Shown here one piece after another: positions 16,177 to 25,324 of a DNA stretch of 39,971 bases. Location of the stretch: assembly GCA_021848965.1 (NCBI GenBank), contig JAJZTL010000006.1, forward strand, positions 1 through 39,971. Direction: 5' to 3'. Position 1 is the first letter of the stretch. Each line of letters opens with the position of its first letter. The translations under genes were made by a program, and so were the position numbers. The notes beneath the pieces are model-generated. The model did not search any database. It worked only from the letters and a program-made list of their open reading frames with translations, and was not told the origin of the DNA. The DNA comes from Pseudomonadota bacterium (GTDB lineage: Bacteria; Pseudomonadota; Gammaproteobacteria; Legionellales; Legionellaceae).

Positions 16177-16854
16177 ATGAGTAGTAGTCAATTTAAGTGC
16201 TTAATATTTTTAAGTATGTTATATATCGGCTTGGGATTTTGTGCCGAATTAGTGGTTTATCGACCCGTGTTAATTGATAGTACCGTTGCTTCTGCAGGAT
16301 CATTATTGTCACCTCTCTGGTTTATTTTAAGTGACATTATCGCTGAGTTATATGGGTATAAAGCGGCTAAGTACATGTTATATTTTATGTTTTTAGTCAG
16401 TTTTATTTGTGCAGCCATACTCTATGTATTGATTCATTTGCCGGCGCCTCCGGATTGGCATGGACAATCCGCTTATCAAATGGTGCTAGCACCTTTATTA
16501 AAAGTGTTATCGGCGTCATTCATTGGTTTTTTAATTGGGGGATTTCTCAATATACGTTTGCTCACCAAATGGAAAGTTATGCTCAATGGCCGCTTTTTTT
16601 GGTTGCGAAGTATTGGTGCGTCCACGTTAGGTGAAATTGTTTTTACGGGATTGGGATTTATTATTATGCTTTACGGCACTATTTTTCAAAGCAATCTTCT
16701 TTCAATGGTATGTTGGGGTATCGTACTCAAAATGATCATGAATATTATATTTATTTTTCCTGCGAGTTTATTAGTTTCTTTTTTAAAAGAAACCAATTTC
16801 ACCAATATTTTTGAGAAGAAAGAGTATCCTAATCCTTTTTTACATAGCAAATAA
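16177..16854 (+). CDS. VUT-family (YhhQ-like) membrane protein
   Basis: 225 residues with about six hydrophobic segments. FILSDIIAELYGYKAAKY is the family's hallmark acidic/glycine signature, and RSIGASTLGEIVFT is the second conserved block. The best-known members import queuosine precursors. Here the gene ends 6 bp before the NRPS start, so its product could move a precursor or the product, or the coupling may be accidental. The specific substrate cannot be assigned. Confidence 0.8.
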   Translation: MSSSQFKCLIFLSMLYIGLGFCAELVVYRPVLIDSTVASAGSLLSPLWFILSDIIAELYGYKAAKYMLYFMFLVSFICAAILYVLIHLPAPPDWHGQSAYQMVLAPLLKVLSASFIGFLIGGFLNIRLLTKWKVMLNGRFFWLRSIGASTLGEIVFTGLGFIIMLYGTIFQSNLLSMVCWGIVLKMIMNIIFIFPASLLVSFLKETNFTNIFEKKEYPNPFLHSK

Positions 16855-16860
16855 AACAAT

Positions 16861-19800
16861 ATGTCCTTTAAAGATGCTAAAGTTCAGGAAAAATGGTTGG
16901 GGTGGGAGCAATGGAATCATACGGAAGCCCTTTATGATGACGTTTATACTTTAGCAGAACGATTCCAACAAATTGCCAATATAACGCCAGAAGCGGCGGC
17001 ATTAATTTCTGCAACACGCTGTTTAACTTACGGAGAATTGGAGATTCTTTCGAATAATAGTGCTGATAATTTATTGTCTCGAGAATTAGAACCTGCTTCA
17101 GTTATTGCTGTTCTCGGTGGAAGAGGCTGGGAATTAGTTGTTGTTATTCTCGGTATTTTAAAAGCAGGTTTTACCTATTTACCTTTGAATGTAAAAGATG
17201 CGCCATCAAGAATTAAAAGTATTCTTGATGAAGCTAAACCTAGTTTGGTGTTAACGCAAGAAGAATGCCAGAAGATATGCGTATTGCCACCTCAGGCACA
17301 CAAAAAACATCGCAGTTTACCAAAAATAAATTCTGAAGCGATTGCGTACATTATGTACACCTCTGGCTCAACAGGGAGTCCTAAAGGCGTGGCGATGACG
17401 CACGTTGCAGTGTTGAATACTTTAGATGACATGCGAGAGCGTTTAGCGCTTAATAGCCAAGATCGTTTATTTGCGCTATCTGAATTAAGTTTTGATCTTT
17501 CAGTCTTTGATGTATTTGCTGGTTTTTTTAGTGGCGCCGCAGTTGTTTTATTAGAGGATGAGGCGAGTAAGAATCCTGAAATTTGGTTGGAGTTAATTTA
17601 TACCCATAAAATAACCATTTGGAACAGTGTACCAGCTTTAATAGATTTATTGATTCAGCATTTGGAATATATAGAGAATAGCTTAGAAATTTTACCCCTA
17701 CGTTGGGTTCTGTTAAGTGGTGATTTAATTGCATCACAACTTCCACAAAAAATAAAAAAATTTGTTAGTGAGCGTTGCCGTATCTTAGCATTGGGTGGTT
17801 CAACTGAGGCGGCTATTTGGTCTATCAGTACTGAAATCACAGATTATTCTTCGGATAAGCCGATTCCTTATGGTCGCCCTATGAAAAACCAAAAAATGCT
17901 AATTATCGATGAGCAGGGTTTATTATTGCCGCCAGGAACTCCCGGTGAAATTACAATTGCAGGCATCGGATTGGCTTTGTGTTACTGGCAGAATCCAATG
18001 TTGACGGCTTCTAGATTTCCTATTTTGCCCGGAATTGGCCGTGTTTTTAAAACAAGAGATTTAGGTGTTATCAATTTAGACACCCAAGAAATGGAATTTA
18101 TGGGGCGATTAGATAGACAGGCTAAAATACAGGGCCATCGGGTTGATCTCACGGAAATAGAACAAAAACTATCAAAAATTAAGGGAGTGGATTCAGCGGT
18201 TGTATTGGCAATTAAAGAGGAAAATCAAAGAAAAAAATTAGTGGCGTTTTTAAAAGAGAAACACGCAGAAATCATTCCCCAAGATCAAGAAATTAGGCAA
18301 AAATTAAGTACATTTCTTAGTGCTGCAATGATTCCAAGAGAGTACATTTGGTTAAAAGAATGGCCACTGACGACGAATGGAAAAATAGACTGGCATGCTC
18401 TGGCTGGAATGACGACAAAGCAGTTTGCTTTATTGCCTTCACAAAAAGGAATGTTGTATGAATGGATGAAAAAAAGTGAGGGTACCTACATGGTTTTGGC
18501 TACGCTTTTTTATAATCAGGAGTTAGATTCATCACGTTTTCGTTGGGCATATCAGCAACTTGTTTCTGAATTTGACGTGTTGCAGCAATCTATTCAGAGA
18601 GTAGAAACGCCAGAGTTATTTAATATTTGTTTTCATTCTTCATTATTTACGGCACCTTATGTTTTTTTTGATTGGTCGGAGGATGATGATTTAAGCATTG
18701 AAAAAAAGTTAAATGAGCGAGAGCAAAGTTCAATGGCGAAAGGTATTAATCCTTTTCAACGAGGTGCTTTTTTTATCGAACATTTTCGATTGCCCAATGG
18801 AAAAGATAAAGTTTACTTTTATTACAATCATCTTTTTTTAGACGCAGTCAGTTCGACTTTGTTGATTGATCGATTGCATCAAATCTATCAACAAAAAAAT
18901 TATCAATATATCCAGCAACCTTCAATCAAACAATTTTTGAATTTTAATTTGCAGCATACAAAGCACGACAGTCTCGATTTTTGGAAAAAAGAATGGGGAA
19001 ACATACAAGAAGCCACATTAATTGCAAGTGTAGGGACTAATAATATTCGCCCTCATTCGTTTAAGCAAAAAAAACTTTTTATTTCTTTTACTTCGAATGA
19101 AAAAGAAAAACTTCAAATGTTTTTAACGCAACATCACGTATCCTATGCCGTTTTTTTTCAAAGTTGTTGGAGTTTATTACTGGCATTCTGGCTGGATCAA
19201 AAACAAGTCGTTTCCGGCTTGGTTTATTCAGGCAAACAATCCTTGTCAGATGAATGGAAAAAATATGCGGGATGTTTTGCCAATACGTTGCCTTTTTCTA
19301 TAAGCATTGACCCAAGTTTATCGTTTATCTCTTGGATGCAGAAAGTTCAGCAACAAATACATTTACTTAAACAGCATGATAGGGTCAGTTTGCTTGAAAT
19401 GATGGAAATGGATGAAAAGAAAAATTCCATTTATTTTGACTCTATTTTGACGATATTAAATTTTCCACGACCCGATAAAAAGCAATTTCCAGCATTAGAA
19501 AAAGTAACCTATGATCAAGTGACTGACTTCCCTTTGACGATTCAATTTGATCCAGAATCTATGGAATTATTTTTTAAATTTCAATCTGCTGAGAAAAATG
19601 CTGCATTAATTATTTCGTCTTTTCATTTCATTATTAGACAGGCATTAAATGAGCCATATCGTCTGTTAAACCAGTTTTCTTTAAATGGCCACGTAGTTTA
19701 TGGGGGGAAATACGAACAAAAGCAAGATATTATGCAAATGTTGCAAGAAAATATTGCGTTCCATCCTCAAGCTGTTGCTTATATTGTGGAACATCAAAAA

Positions 19801-22800
19801 ATATCTTATCAACAGTTATGGAAAAAAGTAGAACAGTGCACGCATTATCTAAAAGCTCATATGGTAGGAACTGTTTTAGGAATTATGTTGCCTCGTGATG
19901 AATCTTGGATTGTTACTTTATTGGCTTGCTTATCGGCGCGTATTACTTTTATGCCTATAGGGTTAGATTGGCCCAAAGCGCTTATGCAGAAACGATTGAA
20001 AGAAGCGCATTGCCAGGATATTTTGAGCCTTAATGGGCTTAAAAATAAAACGCTTTCAAAAAAGTTTCCGGAAAATCATCACAATATTTCCTATATTATA
20101 TTTACTTCGGGCAGCACCGGCGAAGCTAAAGGAGTTCGAGTATCTTATGAAGCATTACATAATAATATCACTGTGCTTTGTCATGAACTAAATCTTCAGC
20201 CCAACGATCGTTGGCTATCTGTTACGCAACCTACGTTTGATATTTTTTTACTAGAAATACTTGCACCCTTTTGCGTAGGTGCAACCCTGTTATTTCCTGA
20301 TGATAAACATGTTATGGATCCTGAGTTATTAAAAAAATGGATAACGCATTATCATCCTACTTATTTACAAACAACGCCTTCACGTTGGAAAATTTTCTTA
20401 GAAGCTGAGTTGCCTTTGGACTCTTTGCAGTATGTATTAGTTGGTGGAGAGACGCTAACACAAGAGTTATGTAACATATTAAGACAGGCACAAAATGAAA
20501 TTATAAATTTATATGGCCCGACAGAAACGACCATTTGGACAACATTGGCGCATTTAAAATTAGATGAGACTGTAAATATTGGACATCCTATATCGAATAC
20601 ATTTTGCGCAGTTGTGAATCAATGGCATCAAATTTTACCTCAAGGTGTTGTGGGTGAGCTATGTATCGGGGGTAGTGGATTAGCAACGGATTATTTGCAG
20701 TCAGAAGAGACTGAAAAAGCATTTATTGAGTTGCATTTAGAAAGCAATAAAGTTGAAAGAGTATATAAAACGGGAGATTTTGTTCGAATAAATGATAATG
20801 GCGATATTGATTTTATAGGTAGACGTGACCGACAACTTAAAATACGAGGTCAAAGAGTTGATCTGATTGAAATTGAACATGCACTGTGTGCTTCAGGTTT
20901 GATCAAAAAAGCCGTTGTTATGCCATCTTCTCGAGATTCGCAAAGTTTAGTCGCTTATTTTGAGAGAGAGTCTACTGACAAACAGTCAACATCAACTGTA
21001 TATTCATTACAGCAATTTAGCCTATTTTGTTTCCCTGAAGTGCGCTCGTTTTTCCCTTCTTCATCCATCATTGATTTCTATCAAAAACTGGCAAAGAGAG
21101 CCGATAAACTGGGGCTATATGGAATGTGGACGCCAGAACGCCATTTTTCTGAAATAGGGGCGCCGTTTTCTTCACCGGCAGTTATTATGGCTGCTTTAGC
21201 TGGAGTGACAGATAAATTGGTTTTAGGGGCGGGTAGCCTTGTATTGCCTCTGCATCATACGGTAAAAATAGCCGAACAATGGAGTACTTTGGATTGTTTT
21301 TACCCAGGCCGTATACGTTTTTCCGTTGCTTCAGGATGGCACCCCAATGATTTTATTTTTTCTCCTGAAAATTATGCCAATAGAAAAAAAATTCTTTTTG
21401 ATAAAGTAAGAGAGTTAAAAGACATTTGGCGAGAGGGAGTCTATCAAGCGATCAACGGCGTAGGAGAAATGTGTTCCGTACAAGTATTTCCACGACCAAT
21501 ACAAAAAGAATGTCCTTTATGGATAACAGTAGCTGATGATAGTGAAGTTTGTGCTGAAGCGGGTCGTTTAGGTTGTCATTTATTAACCCATCTTTTAATG
21601 CAGGATATAGATTCTCTTGCAGAAAAATTAGAACTTTACCGCCAAAATTTATTGGAATTTGGATTTGATCCAACGCAGAAGCAAGTCACGGTAATGTTGC
21701 ATACCTATATTCATTCCGAACCTGGTATGGCGTATAAGAAAGCAAAAAAACCGCTAGAAGAGTATTTTCATGCGCACCTGCGATTATTGGCAAACATGCA
21801 GGGAGATAGTCAAACCACAGAATCTTTTACAGCGGATTATTTTGAAACAAAAGTAAAAAATTTTGTTGAAAATAAATGTTTAATTGGAACGCCAAAAAAC
21901 TGCATGAAATTGCTTCATCAGTTAAAAGCAATAGGTGTGACAGAAATTGCAACACTAGTGGATTTTGGACTATCTGAAGAAGATGTTTTGGAGGGAGTGG
22001 AGTCTATTGCACTTCTTGCTAAACATCACAATGTTTCTTTTTTTGATTCTTTTTTTGATTCTTGTTTTGATTCTTGTTTTGAATTGCCTCGTTTAAAAGA
22101 CTTTCTTCATCAGACGTTGCCTCCTATTATGCATCCCAGTGATTTTATCGAAGTCGATTCAATACCGCTAACTTCTCATGGAAAAGTTGACTTTCAAGCA
22201 TTGAAAGATTTAAAACAGGTGAATGAAGAAGAAATAAAGCAAAACCATCCGTTGCAAAAAAAATCTAATGAATCAGAAATGATCGCAATATGGTGCAAGG
22301 TCTTAAAAAAGAACACTATAGATACAAATGCTTCTTTTTTTGATAATGGGGGACATTCACTTAAAGCCATTGAGTTGCTCAGTGAAGTTTATAAGGTGTT
22401 TCAGGTGAAAATTTCTCTTATAGATTTTATTCAGCATCCTTGGGTGAGTTATTTAGAAGAATGTATTAGAAAAAAAGATAGTTCATCTGTGTTTTCTGAA
22501 CATATTTTTCCATTATCACCCATGCAAAAAGGTATATGGGTCTTTTGTCAATTTTTTCCTGATACATTTTGTTATCATGATGCATTTTTATATAAAATTC
22601 TTTTCTCTGTTTCTCCTGAATTGTTCATAAATAAACTCAATGCACTTTTTGCTCAAGATCCTCTTTTTAGGTTGCGTTTTTTTGAGAAAAACGATGAAGT
22701 CTTTCAAGAAATTACTTCGATATATTTCAAGGCAGATTTAATATACAGTGAGTATTTTGATGTTGAAAAAGTTAAACAAATGATGTCCAAACCTTTTGAT

Positions 22801-25125
22801 TTAACCCAAGCACCTCTAGTAAGAGCGGTTGTTTACGTAAGTCAGGGTCATTTGTATTTACAATTAGTGTTTCATCATTTGTTAACCGATGGAGGAAGCC
22901 TTGCTATCTTTTTTGAACGTTTGCAGGCCTTGTTACTAGAGCCATCCTCAAGCACGCAGAATATAGACAGGCATTATTTGGAGTACATTGAAAAAAAGCA
23001 GACCCCCATCATTTCTCAAGCGCTACTTCATGATTATGTCAAAGAAATCGGATTAGCTCGTCTAAAAAATACATTATCTATTGGCAAAAGCTCAAGTCAA
23101 CGATCATTTAAGGGATTTCAACATCAACTCTTGATAGAAGAGGAAGAATTACAGCAATTAAAAAAATTTGCGGCTATTTCTTCTGCCAGTATTAGCAATA
23201 TCTTGCTCGCTATTTTTGCGAAAACTTTAATGTCGTTTATTAATGAAGAGTTATTACAAATAGCGTTGCCTATTTCTTTACGCGAAGAGAGTGAAAAAAA
23301 TTGCTTAGGGTTATTTATTAATTTTGGCGTCATAGCATTAAAACGTTCAGATGTTATCCTATGGGATTGGCTGAAATGGGTAAATGAAATTAAATGGCGC
23401 AATGCATTTGTGTTAGAACATCGACAAATCCCATTTGCTTCTGTTGCTGCTGCAGTTGGAAGTAGTCTTTTAACAGAGGCGCAACCGTTATCTCAGTTCG
23501 TATTTAATGCTTTTGAAGCGCCTCTGATTGATAAAAAGATGTTTGAACCCATTGAGTTAGATTATGATATTGCCCGGTTTGATTTGGAAACACAAGTTGG
23601 TTTGTCTGAAGAACATATTCAAGTGAAATTTATTTTTTCAGACGATATTTTTTCTCAAGCAGCGGCGTTGCAATGGGGTAAATTTTTTAAAAAGACATTG
23701 TCTGCTTTTATTAATTTTAATCAAAACCATTCTCCCCTGTCGCCATCTTCGCCAGAGCTTGCAACGGACTCGTTCCGGGGGGGGGACGAGAGAGTCGTGT
23801 ATTACTGGAAAAATATTTATAACGCATTGTATGAACAAGTGAATGATCTTCAAAAGCAAGCGTGGTTGGGATGGAATGACAGTATAAATGGACAGCCATT
23901 TTCTGTGGAAGTGATGCAGGATTGGTTGGAAAATATTGTGATGAAAATTAAGCGTTTTCCCTTGGGGCAAGTTCTAGAGTTAGGGTGTGGCACAGGCCAA
24001 ATTATGCAGTCTCTGCAAAAGTGTTATCTTACTTATGAAGGCATTGATATTTCTGCCTCAGTCATTCAAAAGTTAAATGAATTGTACCAAAATGAAAATA
24101 CACACTTTTCATTACTATCTGCCAATCAAATTAACTCTTTTTCAAAAAAATTTAATACTATTATTATGAATTCAGTGGCTCAGTATTTTCCTAATCTAGA
24201 CTATATTGAAACGATACTTCAAAAGGCATCACATTTACTTGATACAACATCAAGTGTTAGTCGTATTATTCTAGGGGATTTGCGACATGAGGGATGGCAA
24301 GAATTCCTTTATGAATATCTACAAAAAAACAATGGCAAGTATACAAAAGAAGATTATTTTTTACTGGAAAAAGAAACATTTGTGAATCCTTTATTTATTT
24401 GGAGTCTAATAAAGCACTGGTCCATACCTGTAATTCCTTTGTTTGAACCCAAATACACACATTATCTGAATGAATTAACAAATTTTCGATTTGATTTAAG
24501 TTTATATATCGGCAATGTTCAATTTGATAAAAAAAGAAAGCCACCCATCATTTTAGACACTCATGAATTTAATTCACTTGAAAAACTATTGGGCATAATT
24601 CAAAAGAACTTTCCCCATGAACAGCAAATTATTGTTGTCAAAGAAATATATAACGCCAGAATTGTTCAGAGTAGAGGATTTGATCCAACTGTTCTTTATC
24701 AGGCTATACAAGATTATCAATGGCAAGGATGGGTGTCACTGGATTTAGAGTGTTCAGAAAAACTATTACTTTGTATTGGACATCCACACGATGATTTTAT
24801 TGCCATGTTGTATGATTTTAATAGAGTATTTGATGGAGTAAATACGCTATCACAAAAAATAATTGAGAGAAAAGAAGTAAAGAAAAATCAACTTCCTCTA
24901 AAGAAATCTCTTTTAGAATATCAGCTTATTAATATTTGGAAATCAGTGTTAAATATTAATGATTTGGATCTCAAAGCAAGTTTTTTTGATTTAGGAGGAA
25001 ATTCAATGTTGTATATTAAACTCTTTCACAAAATTAGAAGCTTAGGATATGTTATTAAAATGGCAGATATACTTCCTCGACATACAGTGCATGAGCAAGC
25101 AGAGTTTTTAAGTCAATTACGCTGA
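16861..25125 (+). CDS. NRPS: A1-C1-A2[luciferase-like monooxygenase]-PCP1-C2-MT-PCP2
   Basis: 2754 residues. A1 (about 25-515; YTSGSTG at 166, A10 Lys 508) has hand-read code DLFNLSLIWK, one change from the DLYNLSLIWK cysteine code. C1 (522-940) carries NHLFLDAVS at 656-664 instead of HHxxxDG; no PCP separates A1 and C1. A2 (about 955-1790, TSGSTG at 1082, A10 Lys 1775) reads DILQLGLIWK, the glycine code. A flavin luciferase-like monooxygenase (about 1380-1725) interrupts its C-terminal subdomain, a layout like the monooxygenase-in-glycine-A domains of myxothiazol and melithiazol. PCP1 has S1833. C2 (1880-2300) has intact HHLLTDG at 2005-2011. The methyltransferase (2314-2670, VLELGCGTG at 2371) resembles NRPS N-MT domains but has no A domain. 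PCP2 has S2715. No thioesterase. The start follows a weak ribosome site. Confidence 0.93.
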   Translation: MSFKDAKVQEKWLGWEQWNHTEALYDDVYTLAERFQQIANITPEAAALISATRCLTYGELEILSNNSADNLLSRELEPASVIAVLGGRGWELVVVILGILKAGFTYLPLNVKDAPSRIKSILDEAKPSLVLTQEECQKICVLPPQAHKKHRSLPKINSEAIAYIMYTSGSTGSPKGVAMTHVAVLNTLDDMRERLALNSQDRLFALSELSFDLSVFDVFAGFFSGAAVVLLEDEASKNPEIWLELIYTHKITIWNSVPALIDLLIQHLEYIENSLEILPLRWVLLSGDLIASQLPQKIKKFVSERCRILALGGSTEAAIWSISTEITDYSSDKPIPYGRPMKNQKMLIIDEQGLLLPPGTPGEITIAGIGLALCYWQNPMLTASRFPILPGIGRVFKTRDLGVINLDTQEMEFMGRLDRQAKIQGHRVDLTEIEQKLSKIKGVDSAVVLAIKEENQRKKLVAFLKEKHAEIIPQDQEIRQKLSTFLSAAMIPREYIWLKEWPLTTNGKIDWHALAGMTTKQFALLPSQKGMLYEWMKKSEGTYMVLATLFYNQELDSSRFRWAYQQLVSEFDVLQQSIQRVETPELFNICFHSSLFTAPYVFFDWSEDDDLSIEKKLNEREQSSMAKGINPFQRGAFFIEHFRLPNGKDKVYFYYNHLFLDAVSSTLLIDRLHQIYQQKNYQYIQQPSIKQFLNFNLQHTKHDSLDFWKKEWGNIQEATLIASVGTNNIRPHSFKQKKLFISFTSNEKEKLQMFLTQHHVSYAVFFQSCWSLLLAFWLDQKQVVSGLVYSGKQSLSDEWKKYAGCFANTLPFSISIDPSLSFISWMQKVQQQIHLLKQHDRVSLLEMMEMDEKKNSIYFDSILTILNFPRPDKKQFPALEKVTYDQVTDFPLTIQFDPESMELFFKFQSAEKNAALIISSFHFIIRQALNEPYRLLNQFSLNGHVVYGGKYEQKQDIMQMLQENIAFHPQAVAYIVEHQKISYQQLWKKVEQCTHYLKAHMVGTVLGIMLPRDESWIVTLLACLSARITFMPIGLDWPKALMQKRLKEAHCQDILSLNGLKNKTLSKKFPENHHNISYIIFTSGSTGEAKGVRVSYEALHNNITVLCHELNLQPNDRWLSVTQPTFDIFLLEILAPFCVGATLLFPDDKHVMDPELLKKWITHYHPTYLQTTPSRWKIFLEAELPLDSLQYVLVGGETLTQELCNILRQAQNEIINLYGPTETTIWTTLAHLKLDETVNIGHPISNTFCAVVNQWHQILPQGVVGELCIGGSGLATDYLQSEETEKAFIELHLESNKVERVYKTGDFVRINDNGDIDFIGRRDRQLKIRGQRVDLIEIEHALCASGLIKKAVVMPSSRDSQSLVAYFERESTDKQSTSTVYSLQQFSLFCFPEVRSFFPSSSIIDFYQKLAKRADKLGLYGMWTPERHFSEIGAPFSSPAVIMAALAGVTDKLVLGAGSLVLPLHHTVKIAEQWSTLDCFYPGRIRFSVASGWHPNDFIFSPENYANRKKILFDKVRELKDIWREGVYQAINGVGEMCSVQVFPRPIQKECPLWITVADDSEVCAEAGRLGCHLLTHLLMQDIDSLAEKLELYRQNLLEFGFDPTQKQVTVMLHTYIHSEPGMAYKKAKKPLEEYFHAHLRLLANMQGDSQTTESFTADYFETKVKNFVENKCLIGTPKNCMKLLHQLKAIGVTEIATLVDFGLSEEDVLEGVESIALLAKHHNVSFFDSFFDSCFDSCFELPRLKDFLHQTLPPIMHPSDFIEVDSIPLTSHGKVDFQALKDLKQVNEEEIKQNHPLQKKSNESEMIAIWCKVLKKNTIDTNASFFDNGGHSLKAIELLSEVYKVFQVKISLIDFIQHPWVSYLEECIRKKDSSSVFSEHIFPLSPMQKGIWVFCQFFPDTFCYHDAFLYKILFSVSPELFINKLNALFAQDPLFRLRFFEKNDEVFQEITSIYFKADLIYSEYFDVEKVKQMMSKPFDLTQAPLVRAVVYVSQGHLYLQLVFHHLLTDGGSLAIFFERLQALLLEPSSSTQNIDRHYLEYIEKKQTPIISQALLHDYVKEIGLARLKNTLSIGKSSSQRSFKGFQHQLLIEEEELQQLKKFAAISSASISNILLAIFAKTLMSFINEELLQIALPISLREESEKNCLGLFINFGVIALKRSDVILWDWLKWVNEIKWRNAFVLEHRQIPFASVAAAVGSSLLTEAQPLSQFVFNAFEAPLIDKKMFEPIELDYDIARFDLETQVGLSEEHIQVKFIFSDDIFSQAAALQWGKFFKKTLSAFINFNQNHSPLSPSSPELATDSFRGGDERVVYYWKNIYNALYEQVNDLQKQAWLGWNDSINGQPFSVEVMQDWLENIVMKIKRFPLGQVLELGCGTGQIMQSLQKCYLTYEGIDISASVIQKLNELYQNENTHFSLLSANQINSFSKKFNTIIMNSVAQYFPNLDYIETILQKASHLLDTTSSVSRIILGDLRHEGWQEFLYEYLQKNNGKYTKEDYFLLEKETFVNPLFIWSLIKHWSIPVIPLFEPKYTHYLNELTNFRFDLSLYIGNVQFDKKRKPPIILDTHEFNSLEKLLGIIQKNFPHEQQIIVVKEIYNARIVQSRGFDPTVLYQAIQDYQWQGWVSLDLECSEKLLLCIGHPHDDFIAMLYDFNRVFDGVNTLSQKIIERKEVKKNQLPLKKSLLEYQLINIWKSVLNINDLDLKASFFDLGGNSMLYIKLFHKIRSLGYVIKMADILPRHTVHEQAEFLSQLR
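22036..22083 (+). repeat. In-frame 12-bp tandem repeat at the monooxygenase/A2 junction
   Basis: Four 12-bp units (TCTTTTTTTGAT twice, TCTTGTTTTGAT, TCTTGTTTTGAA) encode SFFDSFFDSCFDSCFE, residues 1726-1741. The repeat sits exactly where the inserted monooxygenase returns to the A2 C-terminal subdomain. Because units are multiples of three, copy-number changes would alter linker length without breaking the frame. Confidence 0.9.
23777..23785 (+). repeat. G9 homopolymer within the NRPS gene (possible phase-variation tract)
   Basis: Nine consecutive G lie in codons for R2306-G-G-D2309, in the linker between C2 and the methyltransferase of an otherwise AT-rich gene. CTCGT (23769-23773) and ACGAG (23786-23790) flank the tract and could pair. 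A gain of one G would bring TAA at 23820-23822 into frame; a loss of one would bring TGA at 23840-23842 into frame. Either would remove MT and PCP2. Confidence 0.75.
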
Positions 25126-25250
25126 GTTTACTCACAGCGATTCACTTTTCGGTGAGGCGCAAGCGAAGCAGCCGAAGGAGTGTACGACTAGTACATGACT
25201 GAAGGCGATGCAGCTTGCAACAAAACCGAAAGTTGAAGTGCGAAGAGTAT
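25126..25250. repeat. Intergenic palindromic repeat between the NRPS and the FabF-like gene
   Basis: The stretch CACTTTTCGGTGAGGCGC...GAAGGAGTGTACGACTAGTAC...AAAACCGAAAGTTGAAGTG has imperfect inverted arms (TTTTCGGT against ACCGAAA) around a GTAC-flanked centre. It contains no gene and is richer in GC than its neighbours. It resembles dispersed intergenic repeats of related genomes and marks the right border of the cluster. No clear T-rich terminator follows. Confidence 0.55.
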
Positions 25251-25255
25251 ATGCC

Positions 25256-25284
25256 TTGACAGTACTGTGCTACAGAGATATTAT
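25256..25284 (+). promoter_or_regulatory. Sigma-70-type promoter for the FabF-like gene and lpxD
   Basis: TTGACA at 25256-25261, a 17-bp spacer, and TATTAT at 25279-25284 form a near-consensus promoter about 40 bp before ATG 25325. It is the clearest promoter in the window and separates the following operon from the NRPS transcript. Confidence 0.8.
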
Positions 25285-25286
25285 CA

Positions 25287-25319
25287 CCCCCTTTCACTGG
25301 ATAAAAGGCGAGTGAGGGG
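25287..25319 (+). promoter_or_regulatory. Hairpin covering the ribosome-binding site of the FabF-like gene
   Basis: CCCC (25287-25290) with TCACT (25294-25298) can pair with AGTGA (25311-25315) and GGGG (25316-25319), leaving a small bulge and a 12-nt loop. The GGGG is the probable Shine-Dalgarno sequence of ATG 25325, so folding of the leader could lower translation. This is a structural inference. Confidence 0.4.
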
Positions 25320-25324
25320 TAATT

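Noticed and set aside
22036-22083. CRISPR-like or other spaced repeat
   Set aside because: The 12-bp units are directly adjacent without spacers and encode an in-frame peptide repeat.
23638-23970. Minus-strand open frames across the G9 tract
   Set aside because: Antisense to the NRPS with no ribosome site; considered because of the odd G-run but better explained as a shadow.
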